A stretch of 64,000 nt of DNA from Chloroflexota bacterium (GCA_004347695.1 SLTK01000007.1:784823-848822), one strand, 5' to 3'. Counted from the stretch's first letter, positions 43,357 to 52,879 are shown. The notes: a model not told the origin generated them from the sequence alone. Translations and numbers: made by a program.

Positions 43357-44262
43357 TTACCAGACCTGGCACGGTTTCCCGCTTCCATCTTCCATGATCA
43401 AGCTTACGCCCGTGAATTTTGCGTTGTTCTCGGAAAATATGAATTCAAACTGTGTCGTGCCGGTACCAACCACCCAATCCGGAATTTCGACAGTGGCAGG
43501 GGAAGTCAGCAAAAGGCCGGATATCGGGTCATAAATACCGTTCACATAGATCACTTCATTTAACAAGGGATCTTTCTTTGCCCAGGTGACAATAATCGAG
43601 GTCAGCGTATACTGTTCGCCGCTGTTATTGGTAAATGTGGCGGTGGAGGCGCCATTTGTGCCCGCTGTCCAGGTAATCGTTCCATTACATACGCCTTCCG
43701 TGGTTGGAGTGGACGTCGGGGGTGGGGTTGGCGAGGCTCCGGGTGTAGAGGTCGCCACGGGTGCGACGGACGAGACGGGCTTTGGCGTTGCGGTCGGGGC
43801 GTCTGGCGGCGGCAGGGTCCAAACCAGATGAACCTCTCGAATAATCGTACGTCTGGCAACCGAGGTCAGGGTCAGATCAGGAATAACGCCGGTGATGGAT
43901 TCATAAGGTATGGACGCAGTTACGATGATGCGTTCGCCTAATGTCGTGCCACAACCGCTTGCCACGGGTGAGCCAGGCCCACTGTCGTGCTGGATCAAGA
44001 CATTCAAATTCCCGGCGATAAAACCGGCGCGTTGGGCCTGAGCCTCTACTCCCGCACACGAGTTAACTACATTCTCAACTGCCGCGCCGAAACGGGCGCC
44101 TTCCCGTGCAGCGGCATAGATCGAGGTGTATGTGACGAAGAGACGGCCAAATTCGAAAACGCCCAAAATGATCAATAAGAAAACCGGGAAAGCCAGCGCA
44201 AACTCGACCAATCCCTGGCCGCGCTGTCCTGGTCGATGAAGTTTGTGCTTGAATAAGTTCAT
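43357..44262 (-). CDS. TadE-like protein (long), cassette 1
   Basis: A 301-residue protein with N-terminal GQGLVEFALAFPVFLLIILG followed by FEFGRLFV, a TadE pseudopilin segment. A Thr/Pro-rich linker (about 170-205; SPTPPPTSTPTTEG) leads to a C-terminal beta-sandwich of about 95 residues with two Cys at the ends (GVCNGT, GKPCQVW). The start ATG 44262 is preceded by AGGAGG. First gene of cassette 1. Confidence 0.85.
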   Translation of the reverse strand: MNLFKHKLHRPGQRGQGLVEFALAFPVFLLIILGVFEFGRLFVTYTSIYAAAREGARFGAAVENVVNSCAGVEAQAQRAGFIAGNLNVLIQHDSGPGSPVASGCGTTLGERIIVTASIPYESITGVIPDLTLTSVARRTIIREVHLVWTLPPPDAPTATPKPVSSVAPVATSTPGASPTPPPTSTPTTEGVCNGTITWTAGTNGASTATFTNNSGEQYTLTSIIVTWAKKDPLLNEVIYVNGIYDPISGLLLTSPATVEIPDWVVGTGTTQFEFIFSENNAKFTGVSLIMEDGSGKPCQVW

Positions 44263-44470
44263 TACAACGAACCTCCTGCCGTGCGAAACAAAGGACAACC
44301 CTGGTCAAACCAGTGTCTGCAGAGACGCCAAAGTCGCCCAAAAATAAACAATTTGATTACCTTATTCTAACCTCTGTCAGCCCGATTCGAGTTAATAATT
44401 ATGCAAACTGAACGGATGAATGCTGAAAGCCATATCCGCTGTATATTTCCGAGGTTTATCCTGTTGCAAT

Positions 44471-44503
44471 AAAAAGGCCAGCTTTGTTAAGCCGGCCTTT
44501 TCA
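44471..44503 (-). terminator. Terminator after Tad cassette 2
   Basis: AAAAAGGCC-GC and GC-GGCCTTTT form a hairpin 18 bp beyond the stop of the second TadG-like gene; on the minus strand a T run follows. Confidence 0.75.
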
Positions 44504-44520
44504 TGAACGAATTACGAAGA

Positions 44521-45918
44521 TTATTTTATCAGTTGCATGGATGCCGGCACGCTATAATCCATATCTTTCTCATAGGTGATCGACAGGCTGGCAGTACCTC
44601 CAACCGTAACATCATAGCCAATGATCGAAGTTTTAAACACCACTTCTTTATCCGCATCGACCAGATCCGGGGTGCCGCCGATAAAAATATTGCTGGCCGG
44701 CGCATAAACTGTCCCGGCAAAGTACGACCCGCCATTTCCTTTCAATTCAACCCGGGCATTGGAATCCTTACCCAGGTAAATCAACATGTCTTCAACGGAA
44801 CCGGGGCCGCCTGGCGTAACCGGCGGTTCAGGCGCCTCATTTTGCGCCACAAGTTTAATCAGGCCGCCGGTGATGAAAATTCCATCTCCCGACTTGGGTT
44901 CGGTATTGGTATAGTAAATGGTGACACCTTCCCCACTCATCTCACCATCACCAACCGTAATTTCCTCTGAGACGCAATAAAGACCCGGGTTCAAGGTTAA
45001 TATTCCCTTGCCTGTCATTTTGATACTGCCATAATACCCGGGGTCGATCGTCACGTTATCACCGGTGTTAACAAAGATGTTCTTTACGGTCGGGTCGCTA
45101 GTGCTATCCTCACAAACGGGAGGTTCGATCACCGCAAAAGTGATCGGATGGTAATCTGATACCGGGGTCGGTTCAGGCGACACCATACACTTATCCGGGT
45201 CAGGGCATGCGCCCGTCTTAAGCCAGTATGAATCTTCGTAATAATTGATATCTCCTTCTTTCACATCCACATAGGTGCTGCCCTTGAACACCGTGCAGGA
45301 ATTCGAATAAATTCCACCTGCGTTTATGATTGTTTCAGGGGTGCCATCGAACTTCACCCCGCCTTTGTTCGTAGCGCAATCGAAACTGGTGGAAATAATT
45401 GCAGACCCACTGCCTGCCGTAAAACCAGGTTCTGCTTCGGAAATGGATCGGACCGTGTTTCTCATCGGCTCGGTGGTAAATAATTGCACAAAGGAAGTAT
45501 CCGTTTCCTTTGAGATCATAACCAGGACCTCAACTTTATCGGCGGCATAATTGCAGGTTGCATTGATTCCGTAATCAGGTCCGCCCTCTGTCCCTACCGT
45601 ATCATCGATCGGAATATCGATAAACCCATTCGCTTGCGCCTTCAATTGCGCGGCAGCTTCTGCATCGGCCAACATGCCGGGAACCACACTCAGTGAGCAA
45701 TTAAAATCCAGGGTTTTATACCCATGATCTTCGATATATTGGGCCGCCACGCTGGCGCCAGCAAGGCTGGAAGCATCAGCCGCGCTCTGCATATAGCGCC
45801 GGTCTGCATAGACCATTCCGCCATCGATGGCCAGGGCGGTAAAACCCAACAGCCCCATGAGCGCTAAAACCAGAAGCACCAGGATTTGTCCTCTTTCGGA
45901 TGGTAATTCTTTGTTCAT
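44521..45918 (-). CDS. TadG-like protein, cassette 2
   Basis: A 465-residue paralogue of the TadG-like protein at 41506-42867. It has the anchor segment RGQILVLLVLALMGLLGF with AIDGGMVYADRRYMQSAADASSLAGA reduced here to its motifs DGGMVYADRRYMQ and ADASSLAGA. The downstream extracellular region matches the other copy in order, e.g. TSFVQLFTTEPMRNTVRSI versus TSFVQLFTGAPMRNTVSSV. Start ATG 45918 has GGAGG upstream. Sequence divergence between the copies is clear, so the duplication is old or the copies were selected apart. Confidence 0.85.
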   Translation of the reverse strand: MNKELPSERGQILVLLVLALMGLLGFTALAIDGGMVYADRRYMQSAADASSLAGASVAAQYIEDHGYKTLDFNCSLSVVPGMLADAEAAAQLKAQANGFIDIPIDDTVGTEGGPDYGINATCNYAADKVEVLVMISKETDTSFVQLFTTEPMRNTVRSISEAEPGFTAGSGSAIISTSFDCATNKGGVKFDGTPETIINAGGIYSNSCTVFKGSTYVDVKEGDINYYEDSYWLKTGACPDPDKCMVSPEPTPVSDYHPITFAVIEPPVCEDSTSDPTVKNIFVNTGDNVTIDPGYYGSIKMTGKGILTLNPGLYCVSEEITVGDGEMSGEGVTIYYTNTEPKSGDGIFITGGLIKLVAQNEAPEPPVTPGGPGSVEDMLIYLGKDSNARVELKGNGGSYFAGTVYAPASNIFIGGTPDLVDADKEVVFKTSIIGYDVTVGGTASLSITYEKDMDYSVPASMQLIK

Positions 45919-45931
45919 TTGCCACCTCCCA

Positions 45932-46390
45932 TCAGGGGCTTGAATCACATTTGGGTCGGACAATGTTGTCTTTAATCTCAACATGCATTGGAACGGTTGA
46001 CCCGGTAAACACACTGATCAGCGGCATGGTAACCGTAAAATCATGGTCCAGTGCGACAATTACTTCTTTGCCTGCACAGCCATTGACGAGACTAACTTCA
46101 TCCGAAGTTGCAGCGGATTTACACCCGATGCTGTTAACCGACACGAGAACTGCGTAGTTTTCATCCGGTAAATTTTGCATGACGCGGTTAACGGTCTCAT
46201 CGCAATAGTTGGGGTAGATGGCGGCGTAACCGGCCCCCTCTTGAGCCGCATCGCGCATTGTCAGGTATTCGTACATCATGCGCCCCAGGTCAACCACACC
46301 CGCAAGAATGATCAACACAAACACGATAATTAATGCGAGTTCAACCAGGCTCTGGCCTTTTTCACTGCGTCGATCCATTCGATGTTTCAT
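45932..46390 (-). CDS. TadE-like protein (short), cassette 2
   Basis: The predicted 152-residue protein is a paralogue of the 42890-43342 product: both have EKGQSLxELAL, GVVDLGRMMxEYLTMRDAAQEG and a C-terminal VPMHVEIKD(N/R)IVRPxC. ATG 46390 with AGGG upstream is chosen; ATG 46408 overlaps the stop of the preceding gene (ATGA) and is an alternative. Middle gene of cassette 2. Confidence 0.85.
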   Translation of the reverse strand: MKHRMDRRSEKGQSLVELALIIVFVLIILAGVVDLGRMMYEYLTMRDAAQEGAGYAAIYPNYCDETVNRVMQNLPDENYAVLVSVNSIGCKSAATSDEVSLVNGCAGKEVIVALDHDFTVTMPLISVFTGSTVPMHVEIKDNIVRPKCDSSP

Positions 46391-46404
46391 GCTTCGCCCT
46401 GTTG

Positions 46405-47334
46405 TCATGGAAGGGTGCATTTCTCTCCGGAGGCATTGGACAGAACCAGGCTGACGCCCTGAAGCTGCGCATTATTCGCACCGTCGAAATAGACATATAA
46501 TCCGTTAGTCCCAACACCGACCGGCCATCCCAGATCGTCTTTTGTCAAAGTGGCGGGCGAATCAGGCAGGTTCCCTTCCCAGATGTTCGTTCCCATTGTC
46601 ACCTTAACAAAGTCTGCCGATTCTTTCGTCCACCAAACCGTGATACTGTCCAGTGTGTATTCCCCTCCGTTATTAACCAGAGTAATCGTATAGGGAGATG
46701 TACCGGAGGTATCTACCGTTAAGGTGCCATTACAGGTGGGCAAGGGCGGCGTGGGGGTTACACCGGGTTCCGGCGTGGCAGTATTGGTAGGAGTACCCCC
46801 TGCAGGCGATGTTTCTGCTGTAGGCGTTGCTCCGGTGGCAGACGTAGAAAGCGGTACCGGCGCCAAAGTCCAATTCACATAAACTTTCTTGATAATGGTT
46901 CGTTTCGCTGTTGAGGTGAGCGTAATCGGACCGCCGCCTGGCACCGGGATAAAGCCTGTGATAAATTCAAAGGGCGCGGAGGCCTTTACCACGACCCGGT
47001 CGCCGGCTTTGGCATCCGCACAATTGCTGCTAACTAACTGCAAATTCTTATCAAAGACCTCATAGCTCGTGGAGATAGCGAGATCACCAGCCAGGAAACC
47101 GGCCCTTTCCGCCTCTGCTTCTATTTCGGTGTTGCAGAGATTGTCGACAGCCGCACCATAGCGGGCGCCCTCCCGTGCGGCTGCATAGACAGACGTGTAT
47201 ATGATGAATAAACGCCCAAATTCAAAAATCCCCAATACAATCAATAAAAATACCGGGAAAGCCAGCGCAAATTCGACAATACCTTGTGCGCGGTTCCCTT
47301 TCCGGTTGTTTTGATTCAGCTTAATCGATGCCAT
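46405..47334 (-). CDS. TadE-like protein (long), cassette 2
   Basis: A 309-residue paralogue of the 43357-44262 product, with QGIVEFALAFPVFLLIVLG, FEFGRLFI and TSVYAAAREGARYGAAV, a Thr/Pro linker (TSATGATPTAETSPAGGTP...) and a similar C-terminal beta-sandwich with Cys near both ends (PTCNGTL, GEKCTLP). The ATG 47334 has AGGAGG upstream. First gene of cassette 2 and the first Tad gene after the response regulator gene. Confidence 0.85.
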   Translation of the reverse strand: MASIKLNQNNRKGNRAQGIVEFALAFPVFLLIVLGIFEFGRLFIIYTSVYAAAREGARYGAAVDNLCNTEIEAEAERAGFLAGDLAISTSYEVFDKNLQLVSSNCADAKAGDRVVVKASAPFEFITGFIPVPGGGPITLTSTAKRTIIKKVYVNWTLAPVPLSTSATGATPTAETSPAGGTPTNTATPEPGVTPTPPLPTCNGTLTVDTSGTSPYTITLVNNGGEYTLDSITVWWTKESADFVKVTMGTNIWEGNLPDSPATLTKDDLGWPVGVGTNGLYVYFDGANNAQLQGVSLVLSNASGEKCTLP

Positions 47335-47568
47335 TTTTTGCTACCTCCTCGTGCCGGTATCAATCCCCCGGCTCCAGCCGAAATGGTTGGCAAATGTGCC
47401 CACTCCCGCTGAAATCAAGAATACTCAAAACACGATCCTAAAACTATCCGTATTGGTACTTAATTCTACTTATTTACCCGTATAAAATCTTTAGTATTTT
47501 CATAGATTTTGCCTATAATTATTCGTTTCCCCCTGTTCTCCTTTACCTTCAGTCTTGTCCATCTCCCG

Positions 47569-48210
47569 CTACTTATCCAGCGGCAACAGTCCTTTTTTCA
47601 TCGCCAGGCGGATCAGGTCAGCCTGCGAGTGAATATCCAGCTTGCGATTCAGGCTGGCGCGGTGCGCTTCCACGGTGCGTGGGCTGATCGACAATCGTTG
47701 CGCGATCTCAGCGGAATTGCGCCCCTCTGCCACCAGCAGCAAAATCTCACGCTCGCGGGTAGTCAAGGTATCGTAGGGTTCCAACGAACCGGTCTTGACG
47801 CGCTGGATATAGGCTGAAATGGCGTGCTCTGAAAAGGGGGAGCCCAGGTAGCGTTGACCGGAAGCCACAATCCGGATGGCCTGGATCAATTCGCTTGCTG
47901 TGGCATCTTTTAGTACATACCCGGAGGCTCCTTTGCGCAGCGCCTCGATGACGTAGGCTTCGTCGGCATGCATCGATAGAATTAAAACCTGGCTGATGCG
48001 CCACACCTGACGGGTAACTTCCAGACCACTCAAACCGGGCATCATTAAATCCAACACGCTCACCGCGGGCTTTTTCTGCTGGATCAGCTCGAGCGCCTCA
48101 TGGCCGTTGCTGGCCTCGCCAACCACCTCCAAATCTGCCTGTGAATCGATCAGCGCACGCAGACCTTGCCGCATCACAATATGATCATCCGCCAGTAACA
48201 CTGTGATCAT
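47569..48210 (-). CDS. NarL/LuxR-type response regulator
   Basis: The predicted 213-residue protein has a receiver domain (acidic pair Asp8/Asp9, phospho-acceptor Asp54 in SVLDLMMPG, Lys in GYVLKDA) and a LuxR-type helix-turn-helix (LTTREREILLLVAEGRNSAEIAQRL...). It overlaps the 3' end of the histidine kinase gene by 26 bp and forms a two-component pair with it. Start ATG 48210 has GGGAG upstream. The Tad cassettes follow 235 bp downstream, so they are candidates for its regulon. Confidence 0.92.
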   Translation of the reverse strand: MITVLLADDHIVMRQGLRALIDSQADLEVVGEASNGHEALELIQQKKPAVSVLDLMMPGLSGLEVTRQVWRISQVLILSMHADEAYVIEALRKGASGYVLKDATASELIQAIRIVASGQRYLGSPFSEHAISAYIQRVKTGSLEPYDTLTTREREILLLVAEGRNSAEIAQRLSISPRTVEAHRASLNRKLDIHSQADLIRLAMKKGLLPLDK

Positions 48211-49903
48211 TGCCGCTCCCTTCCACCGGTTGCGCCTTTGCGGGCAGTTCAACCAGTATGGATGTCCCCCAGCCGGGCACTGAATCAATTGTAATCGAGC
48301 CGCCAACCAGTGCAACCCGTTCCCGCATACCGCGCAGCCCACGGGTGCGGTTGTTGGTAAACTCTGTCTCTGCCACAAATCCGCCGCCGCGATCCTCCAC
48401 CTGAATGCTCAGGACGCCGTCTCGATGCAACACCTGGACGGAAGCTTCGCCAACGCCTGAATGTCGCGCCACATTGGTAAGCGCCTCCTGGATGACCCGG
48501 TAAGTGGTGGTCTCGATCTCCGGACTGAAGCGGTTATCGGGTAGGCCGCTCTGTGAAAAATTGACCTTCACACCGGTCAGCGAGGTGAACCGGTCGAAGT
48601 GCCAGAGCAAAGCAGGCAACAAACCCAGATCATCCAGCATGGTCGGCCGTAGATCCAACGACAGATTGCGCACCTTTTGGATAAGGTCATCTGCCAGGGC
48701 GCGGGTCTTTGTCTGGGCAGCCCCATTTTCCGCGCCGGTGTCCAGTTGCAATTTGAGGCCGGTGAGCAACTGCCCAATTTCGTCATGCAGCTCCAATGCG
48801 ATCTTACGGCGTTCAGCCTCCTGAATTTCCACCAGACGATGAGACAACGCCTGAAGGTTGGCCAGCATCCCGTTAATCTGGTTGCTCACCAGGGTCAATT
48901 CATCGCGGCGGTCCACGGTCACCCGCGCCGACAGGTCACCCCCCGAGCCAATCCGGGTGACCTCATTGCCAAGTTTCCGAATGCGGGCCAGGACCAGCCG
49001 GTCGAGCGCCAGGAAGGTCATGACACTGAATAAAAGCGCCCCCATAACAATGGTGATCGTGAGATACAAGAGCACTAACTGGCTGTTGCGGTAGAGTGTG
49101 CGTCCCTGTTCCACCTGCAAGATGTAAACCGGAACACCGTAAAAATCGTTCAAAAGCGCGTAGCCGGCCATTTGAGTCTCACTGGTGGAAACGGCCGTAA
49201 TGGGGTCTTCAGCAGTTATCGCTAATTTGGCTTCGGCAAATTCTGCGGGTAAATCCGGCTGGGTGTAAGGCAGTAAGGTCAGTGGGAGACGCACGATCGC
49301 AGAGATACGATTCAATTGCCGGTCATCCAGGTAACGCCCAATGATGAGCGTACCGGCGCTCGGGCTTTCTCCGCTGCTGCTAAGCAAGGGGGCTGAAACC
49401 ACCAACAGCGGGCCGCGGTCGGTGGCAACCAGTCCTGAACGCGGCTCGCGTTCATCGATGGTGCGCAGCAGTGCATCGCCGGGTTGGATCCGCTCACGCA
49501 GCCCGGCAGGAATATCGATTCCCGGATTCGCCTGCCCGCCAGCGATCTGCGCATGGACAATCCCGCCTTCCGGGGAAACAAATACCATCAGGTCAATGTT
49601 GAGCCCAAGCATGACGGAATCGCTCAGGTTGCGCTGAATATAATCCGGGCTGCCGTTGCGGATGAAATCGTAGCTTTCATCGCGGCTTGACCAGTTGTGT
49701 ACCGCATCGGTCAGTGCCGCACGCTCGTTTTCCAGGAGGCCCAGCACACGCTGGACATTCAGCAGCGCCGAGCGGTTCTCTTCCTCGCGGAAATGGGGCA
49801 CAAGGATGCCCTGCAGGCTGATGGAGAGAATTAACACCAGGCCAACGAAGGTCAGGAGGATAACACCCAGGATGGTCCAACGAAGATTCAAAAACACTTC
49901 CAA
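48185..49903 (-). CDS. Membrane sensor histidine kinase, CHASE4-HAMP-HisKA_3
   Basis: A 572-residue kinase with an N-terminal membrane helix (about 9-30), a CHASE4-like extracellular sensor (about 50-260), a second helix (about 275-297), HAMP, HisKA_3 dimerisation domain with the His in RRKIALELHDEIGQLL and a HATPase domain (NVARHSG, DRGGGF). NarL-type partners usually receive the phosphate. Start is uncertain: TTG 49903 gives the frame, but GTG 49897 or TTG 49891 (GGAAG upstream) are possible. First gene of the pair. Confidence 0.9.
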   Translation of the reverse strand: MEVFLNLRWTILGVILLTFVGLVLILSISLQGILVPHFREEENRSALLNVQRVLGLLENERAALTDAVHNWSSRDESYDFIRNGSPDYIQRNLSDSVMLGLNIDLMVFVSPEGGIVHAQIAGGQANPGIDIPAGLRERIQPGDALLRTIDEREPRSGLVATDRGPLLVVSAPLLSSSGESPSAGTLIIGRYLDDRQLNRISAIVRLPLTLLPYTQPDLPAEFAEAKLAITAEDPITAVSTSETQMAGYALLNDFYGVPVYILQVEQGRTLYRNSQLVLLYLTITIVMGALLFSVMTFLALDRLVLARIRKLGNEVTRIGSGGDLSARVTVDRRDELTLVSNQINGMLANLQALSHRLVEIQEAERRKIALELHDEIGQLLTGLKLQLDTGAENGAAQTKTRALADDLIQKVRNLSLDLRPTMLDDLGLLPALLWHFDRFTSLTGVKVNFSQSGLPDNRFSPEIETTTYRVIQEALTNVARHSGVGEASVQVLHRDGVLSIQVEDRGGGFVAETEFTNNRTRGLRGMRERVALVGGSITIDSVPGWGTSILVELPAKAQPVEGSGNDHSVTGG

Positions 49904-50314
49904 TCAGGCGGTGGTAGTCATTAATGAAGAGAGCAGAAGCCGCATGAAGGCGCTTCAACCTGATTATACTGAGATTCTCACCCGAGGGATACGGACTTTG
50001 ATTTGGGCGCATGGCACCTGATGCCAGGTTGGGTGCGAGGCACTTTATAAGTGCCTTGCACCTGCTCTTGGCCTTCTCCACCCTTTTACCAGGCGAGGCT
50101 CCCAGCCTATTTTTGGATCGAGATCATTTCTTTCGCCTCGCAGATACTTTACAAAAGGCGCGTGAAGAGCAGGTGCATCGCTCCTTGATCCGTGATCAAT
50201 GAGGCTGTTATTAAACCAGGAGCAACGCACCCGATGCCTGGTGGACTTGCTCCTTGATTCGTGATCAATGGGTCTGTTATTAAACCAGGAGCAAAGCGCC
50301 TGGATGCACGGTGG
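49904..50314. repeat. Intergenic region with palindromic element and 69-bp tandem unit
   Basis: No gene seen. GTGCATCGCTCCT (50173-50185) faces AGGAGCAACGCAC (50218-50230) with a 32-bp spacer, the same element as at 16.1 and 27.8 kb. A near copy of the central part, TCCTTGATTCGTGATCAATG..., follows 69 bp later. Another arm pair, GGCACTTTATAAGTGCC, is at 50038-50054. Confidence 0.75.
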
Positions 50315-51199
50315 CTATACCGCCGACTCCATCGCCTGGCTTCGCGCCGCTGCTCGTTTGGCGCCCCACTCATTCATCAGCAGCGCAGCCAGCACAATCA
50401 ACCCGCCGATCAGCAGGTGCGGCAGGCTGGCTTTTTCGCCAAAGAAAACCAGCGACACCGTCACTGCCAGCGGAATTTTGAGATCGTTGAATACCGCCAG
50501 AGTGCCGGTGTGTACTTTGCGCGCGCCGACATTCCACATAAAAAAGCACACGCCCGAGGCAACGGCGCCCAGGTAGATCAGCGTCAGCAGTTGACTACCG
50601 GTCAATGCCATGGTCTGCCAGGGGGTGGTGAAAACCGCCGGTAAGCCGGCTGCCAGCGCGCCGCCCAGGTACAGCAGCCCGAAGATGCGGGTGTCACTCA
50701 GGTCGGGGTATTTTTTCAGGGTCTCTTTGTAATCCACCTGGCCAAAAGCGAATGCAAGGTTACTGACCTGCACCACCAGAAAACCGGTCAAAAGCTCGGG
50801 GCGCAACAGGTTGCCTTCCTTCACAACCGTCGTGCCGGCGACTGCCAGTACCGTTGCTGCGAGACTAATGGGGTGAAAACGATGCTGGTAGGCATCATTG
50901 ATCAAGGTTACATACAGCGGCGTGAAAATAGTAAACAACGCCACTTCATACGCCTGCAGATATTGGAAGGCATAGGTGTAAGCGATATACATCAACCCGT
51001 ACTGCACGGCGCCCGTCAGAATCAAGCGCAGGCGCAGGCGTCCGGGCACATTGCGCAGCCGCAAAAATGGTAAAAATACAGCCAGAGAAATCACCAGGCG
51101 GGCAGCCGCGACGAAGTTGGCATCCAAACCGGTCAACTGGCCTTTGATGAGGCCAAACGAAAACGCCCAGATCAGCGAAACAACAAACAAATAAATCAT
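50315..51199 (-). CDS. EamA/DMT-family transporter
   Basis: A 294-residue protein with about ten membrane helices in two EamA repeats: SLIWAFSFGLIKGQLTG in the first and TLIYLGAVASGVCFFMWNVGARKV in the second. It has no histidine-rich tail, unlike the DMT protein at 14.8-15.8 kb. The substrate is unknown. ATG 51199 with GGTGG upstream. Confidence 0.88.
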   Translation of the reverse strand: MIYLFVVSLIWAFSFGLIKGQLTGLDANFVAAARLVISLAVFLPFLRLRNVPGRLRLRLILTGAVQYGLMYIAYTYAFQYLQAYEVALFTIFTPLYVTLINDAYQHRFHPISLAATVLAVAGTTVVKEGNLLRPELLTGFLVVQVSNLAFAFGQVDYKETLKKYPDLSDTRIFGLLYLGGALAAGLPAVFTTPWQTMALTGSQLLTLIYLGAVASGVCFFMWNVGARKVHTGTLAVFNDLKIPLAVTVSLVFFGEKASLPHLLIGGLIVLAALLMNEWGAKRAAARSQAMESAV

Positions 51200-51506
51200 G
51201 CAACACCACCAGATTGGATTTTTTACATCTCGATTATAGGAAAATTAACCCCCATATTCTACAGAAGAAGCGCGGCTGGTGTTGTTTGTCGGCTGAAATC
51301 GGGATGGTTGTCTGACAAACAGTCGTAAAGGTATGACCTTCCTCCTCATTCCGCAGCCTACCTGCTTAAGTTTGATCACGCCCCATAATCGTTATGGTAT
51401 AAAGTGGATGCTTTCCGAATCCCCCTTTACCCAATTTAATTTATTTTCCGTCCGGTAGATCGGCATCCTACGAGAGCATATATCCATTTGAACAAGGAGT
51501 ACGCTG
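51200..51506 (+). other. Leader region of the TerC gene
   Basis: TerC-family genes often have an upstream manganese riboswitch (yybP-ykoY). I looked for its conserved stems and do not see them. No gene or clear promoter is seen in this region. Confidence 0.4.
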
Positions 51507-52370
51507 GTGGACTGGTCATTTATTGCCATAGTAATTCAGCTTATCTTTTTAGAGGGAATTCTCTCCATCGATAATGCTGCCATCCTGGGGGCGATGGTGT
51601 CCGTTTTACCAGATCACGAACCGATTCCCTGGCCTAACAAGCTGGCAAAACTGGGACAGATTCTGAATAAACCGCTTGGCTTTCAGCGCACTGCAGCCCT
51701 GCGGGTAGGTTTGATCGGCGCTTATGTTGGCCGCGGGCTCATGCTGCTGGCAGCCAGCTATATCATCCAGAACCCCTGGCTTAAGCTGATCGGGGCAGCT
51801 TACCTCATCCGTCTGGCGCTGGACGATTTGAGCGCCGCCGGTCAAGGCGGCGAGGAAGGTGATTCGGACCGCCAGCTCAAACCGGGCAACTTCTGGTTGG
51901 TGGTTTTGAATGTCGAATTAATGGATCTGGCGTTCTCTCTGGACAACGTGGTAGCAGCGGTGTCGCTCTCCGATCATATTTTGGTTGTGATGCTCGGCGT
52001 TGCCATCGGTATTCTGGTCATGCGTTTCGCTGCGGGCATTTTCAGCGCGGTGGTGCTGCGCGCGCCGGTGCTGAAGACTGCCGCTTACATTTTGGTGTTC
52101 AACATTGGTGTCGAATTGCTGCTGGAAGACTTCCATGTCATGGAATTCTCCGATTGGGCGCGCTTCGGCATTTCCATTGCCACCATCGGGCTGACTCTGG
52201 CATATGCTTACCTGCCGTTTATGAAAATTTTCCGCCCGCTGCTCATCTGGCTCAGCCAGGGGCTGCGGCTGGTTAATGGAATTATTTCCTGGGTGTTGGA
52301 GCCGCTGCGCGGCGTCTGGTGGCTGATAAGCCAGATCTTTAAAAAGCGGCCAGAACCTACAACACCGTGA
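51507..52370 (+). CDS. TerC-family integral membrane protein
   Basis: A 287-residue membrane protein with about seven helices. Buried acidic motifs EGILSIDNAAILG and LMDLAFSLDNVVAA are the hallmark of TerC. Family members export manganese or act in metal handling, some linked to tellurite resistance. Start is GTG 51507 with AAGGAG upstream at a good distance. The C-terminus has basic residues (KKRPEP). Confidence 0.92.
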   Translation: MDWSFIAIVIQLIFLEGILSIDNAAILGAMVSVLPDHEPIPWPNKLAKLGQILNKPLGFQRTAALRVGLIGAYVGRGLMLLAASYIIQNPWLKLIGAAYLIRLALDDLSAAGQGGEEGDSDRQLKPGNFWLVVLNVELMDLAFSLDNVVAAVSLSDHILVVMLGVAIGILVMRFAAGIFSAVVLRAPVLKTAAYILVFNIGVELLLEDFHVMEFSDWARFGISIATIGLTLAYAYLPFMKIFRPLLIWLSQGLRLVNGIISWVLEPLRGVWWLISQIFKKRPEPTTP

Positions 52371-52755
52371 AGTGACGCTGTCATCGCGAGCAAACGCAGT
52401 GAGCGCGGCAATCCAGGAAGATTAACTCAGGGCACTGCCCATGGACAATTACTCTGGTCGACTGAGGCAGATTGCTTTGCACCGACCGCAACAATTGTGT
52501 TGATTGTCAAGGGATTAACTGCTGAGGAAAACGCCAATGACATGGAACGGAATTCACCACGGAGAACTCGGAGAAGATCAATAGATCAATGGGGTCATTT
52601 GATTACCCCAATTTTCCGCTAATCCAGAGTTAAAGATTAAAACGCGAAGAGTACGAAGTACAGGAAGGAAAACACAGGAAGAAATCTTCCATGTTTTCTT
52701 CGCGATCTTAGCGTCCTTGCGTTTTAGGGTTGCAGGCGGGTAAGCGGAGGGTTCT
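52371..52755. other. Intergenic region with dispersed repeat
   Basis: At 52388-52421 CATCGCGAGCAAACGCAGTGAGCG belongs to the same kind of CATTGCGA-type repeat as the element at 52756-52873. Between these, fragments with TCCATGTTTTCTTCGC and CGCGAAGAGTACGAAG motifs. No gene. Confidence 0.5.
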
Positions 52756-52873
52756 TGTCATTGCGACGAAGGAAGCAATCTACGTTGGTCAATCCGAGTA
52801 ACCTTCTATGGAATCTGTTTATGATGGATCGGCGTGGATTGCTTCATTCCGCTGCGCTGCATTCGCAATGACA
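52756..52873. mobile_element. MITE-like palindromic element (TGTCATTGCGA ends)
   Basis: TGTCATTGCGA at 52756-52766 is the perfect complement of TCGCAATGACA at 52863-52873, and GGAAGCAATC pairs with GATTGCTTC further in. The 118-bp unit has no coding capacity. Similar sequences are common in bacterial genomes as dispersed repeats. Confidence 0.65.
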
Positions 52874-52879
52874 TTCAGT

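Noticed and set aside
51230..51506. A manganese (yybP-ykoY) riboswitch before the TerC gene
   Set aside because: Looked for because TerC genes often have one, but the conserved stems are not visible.
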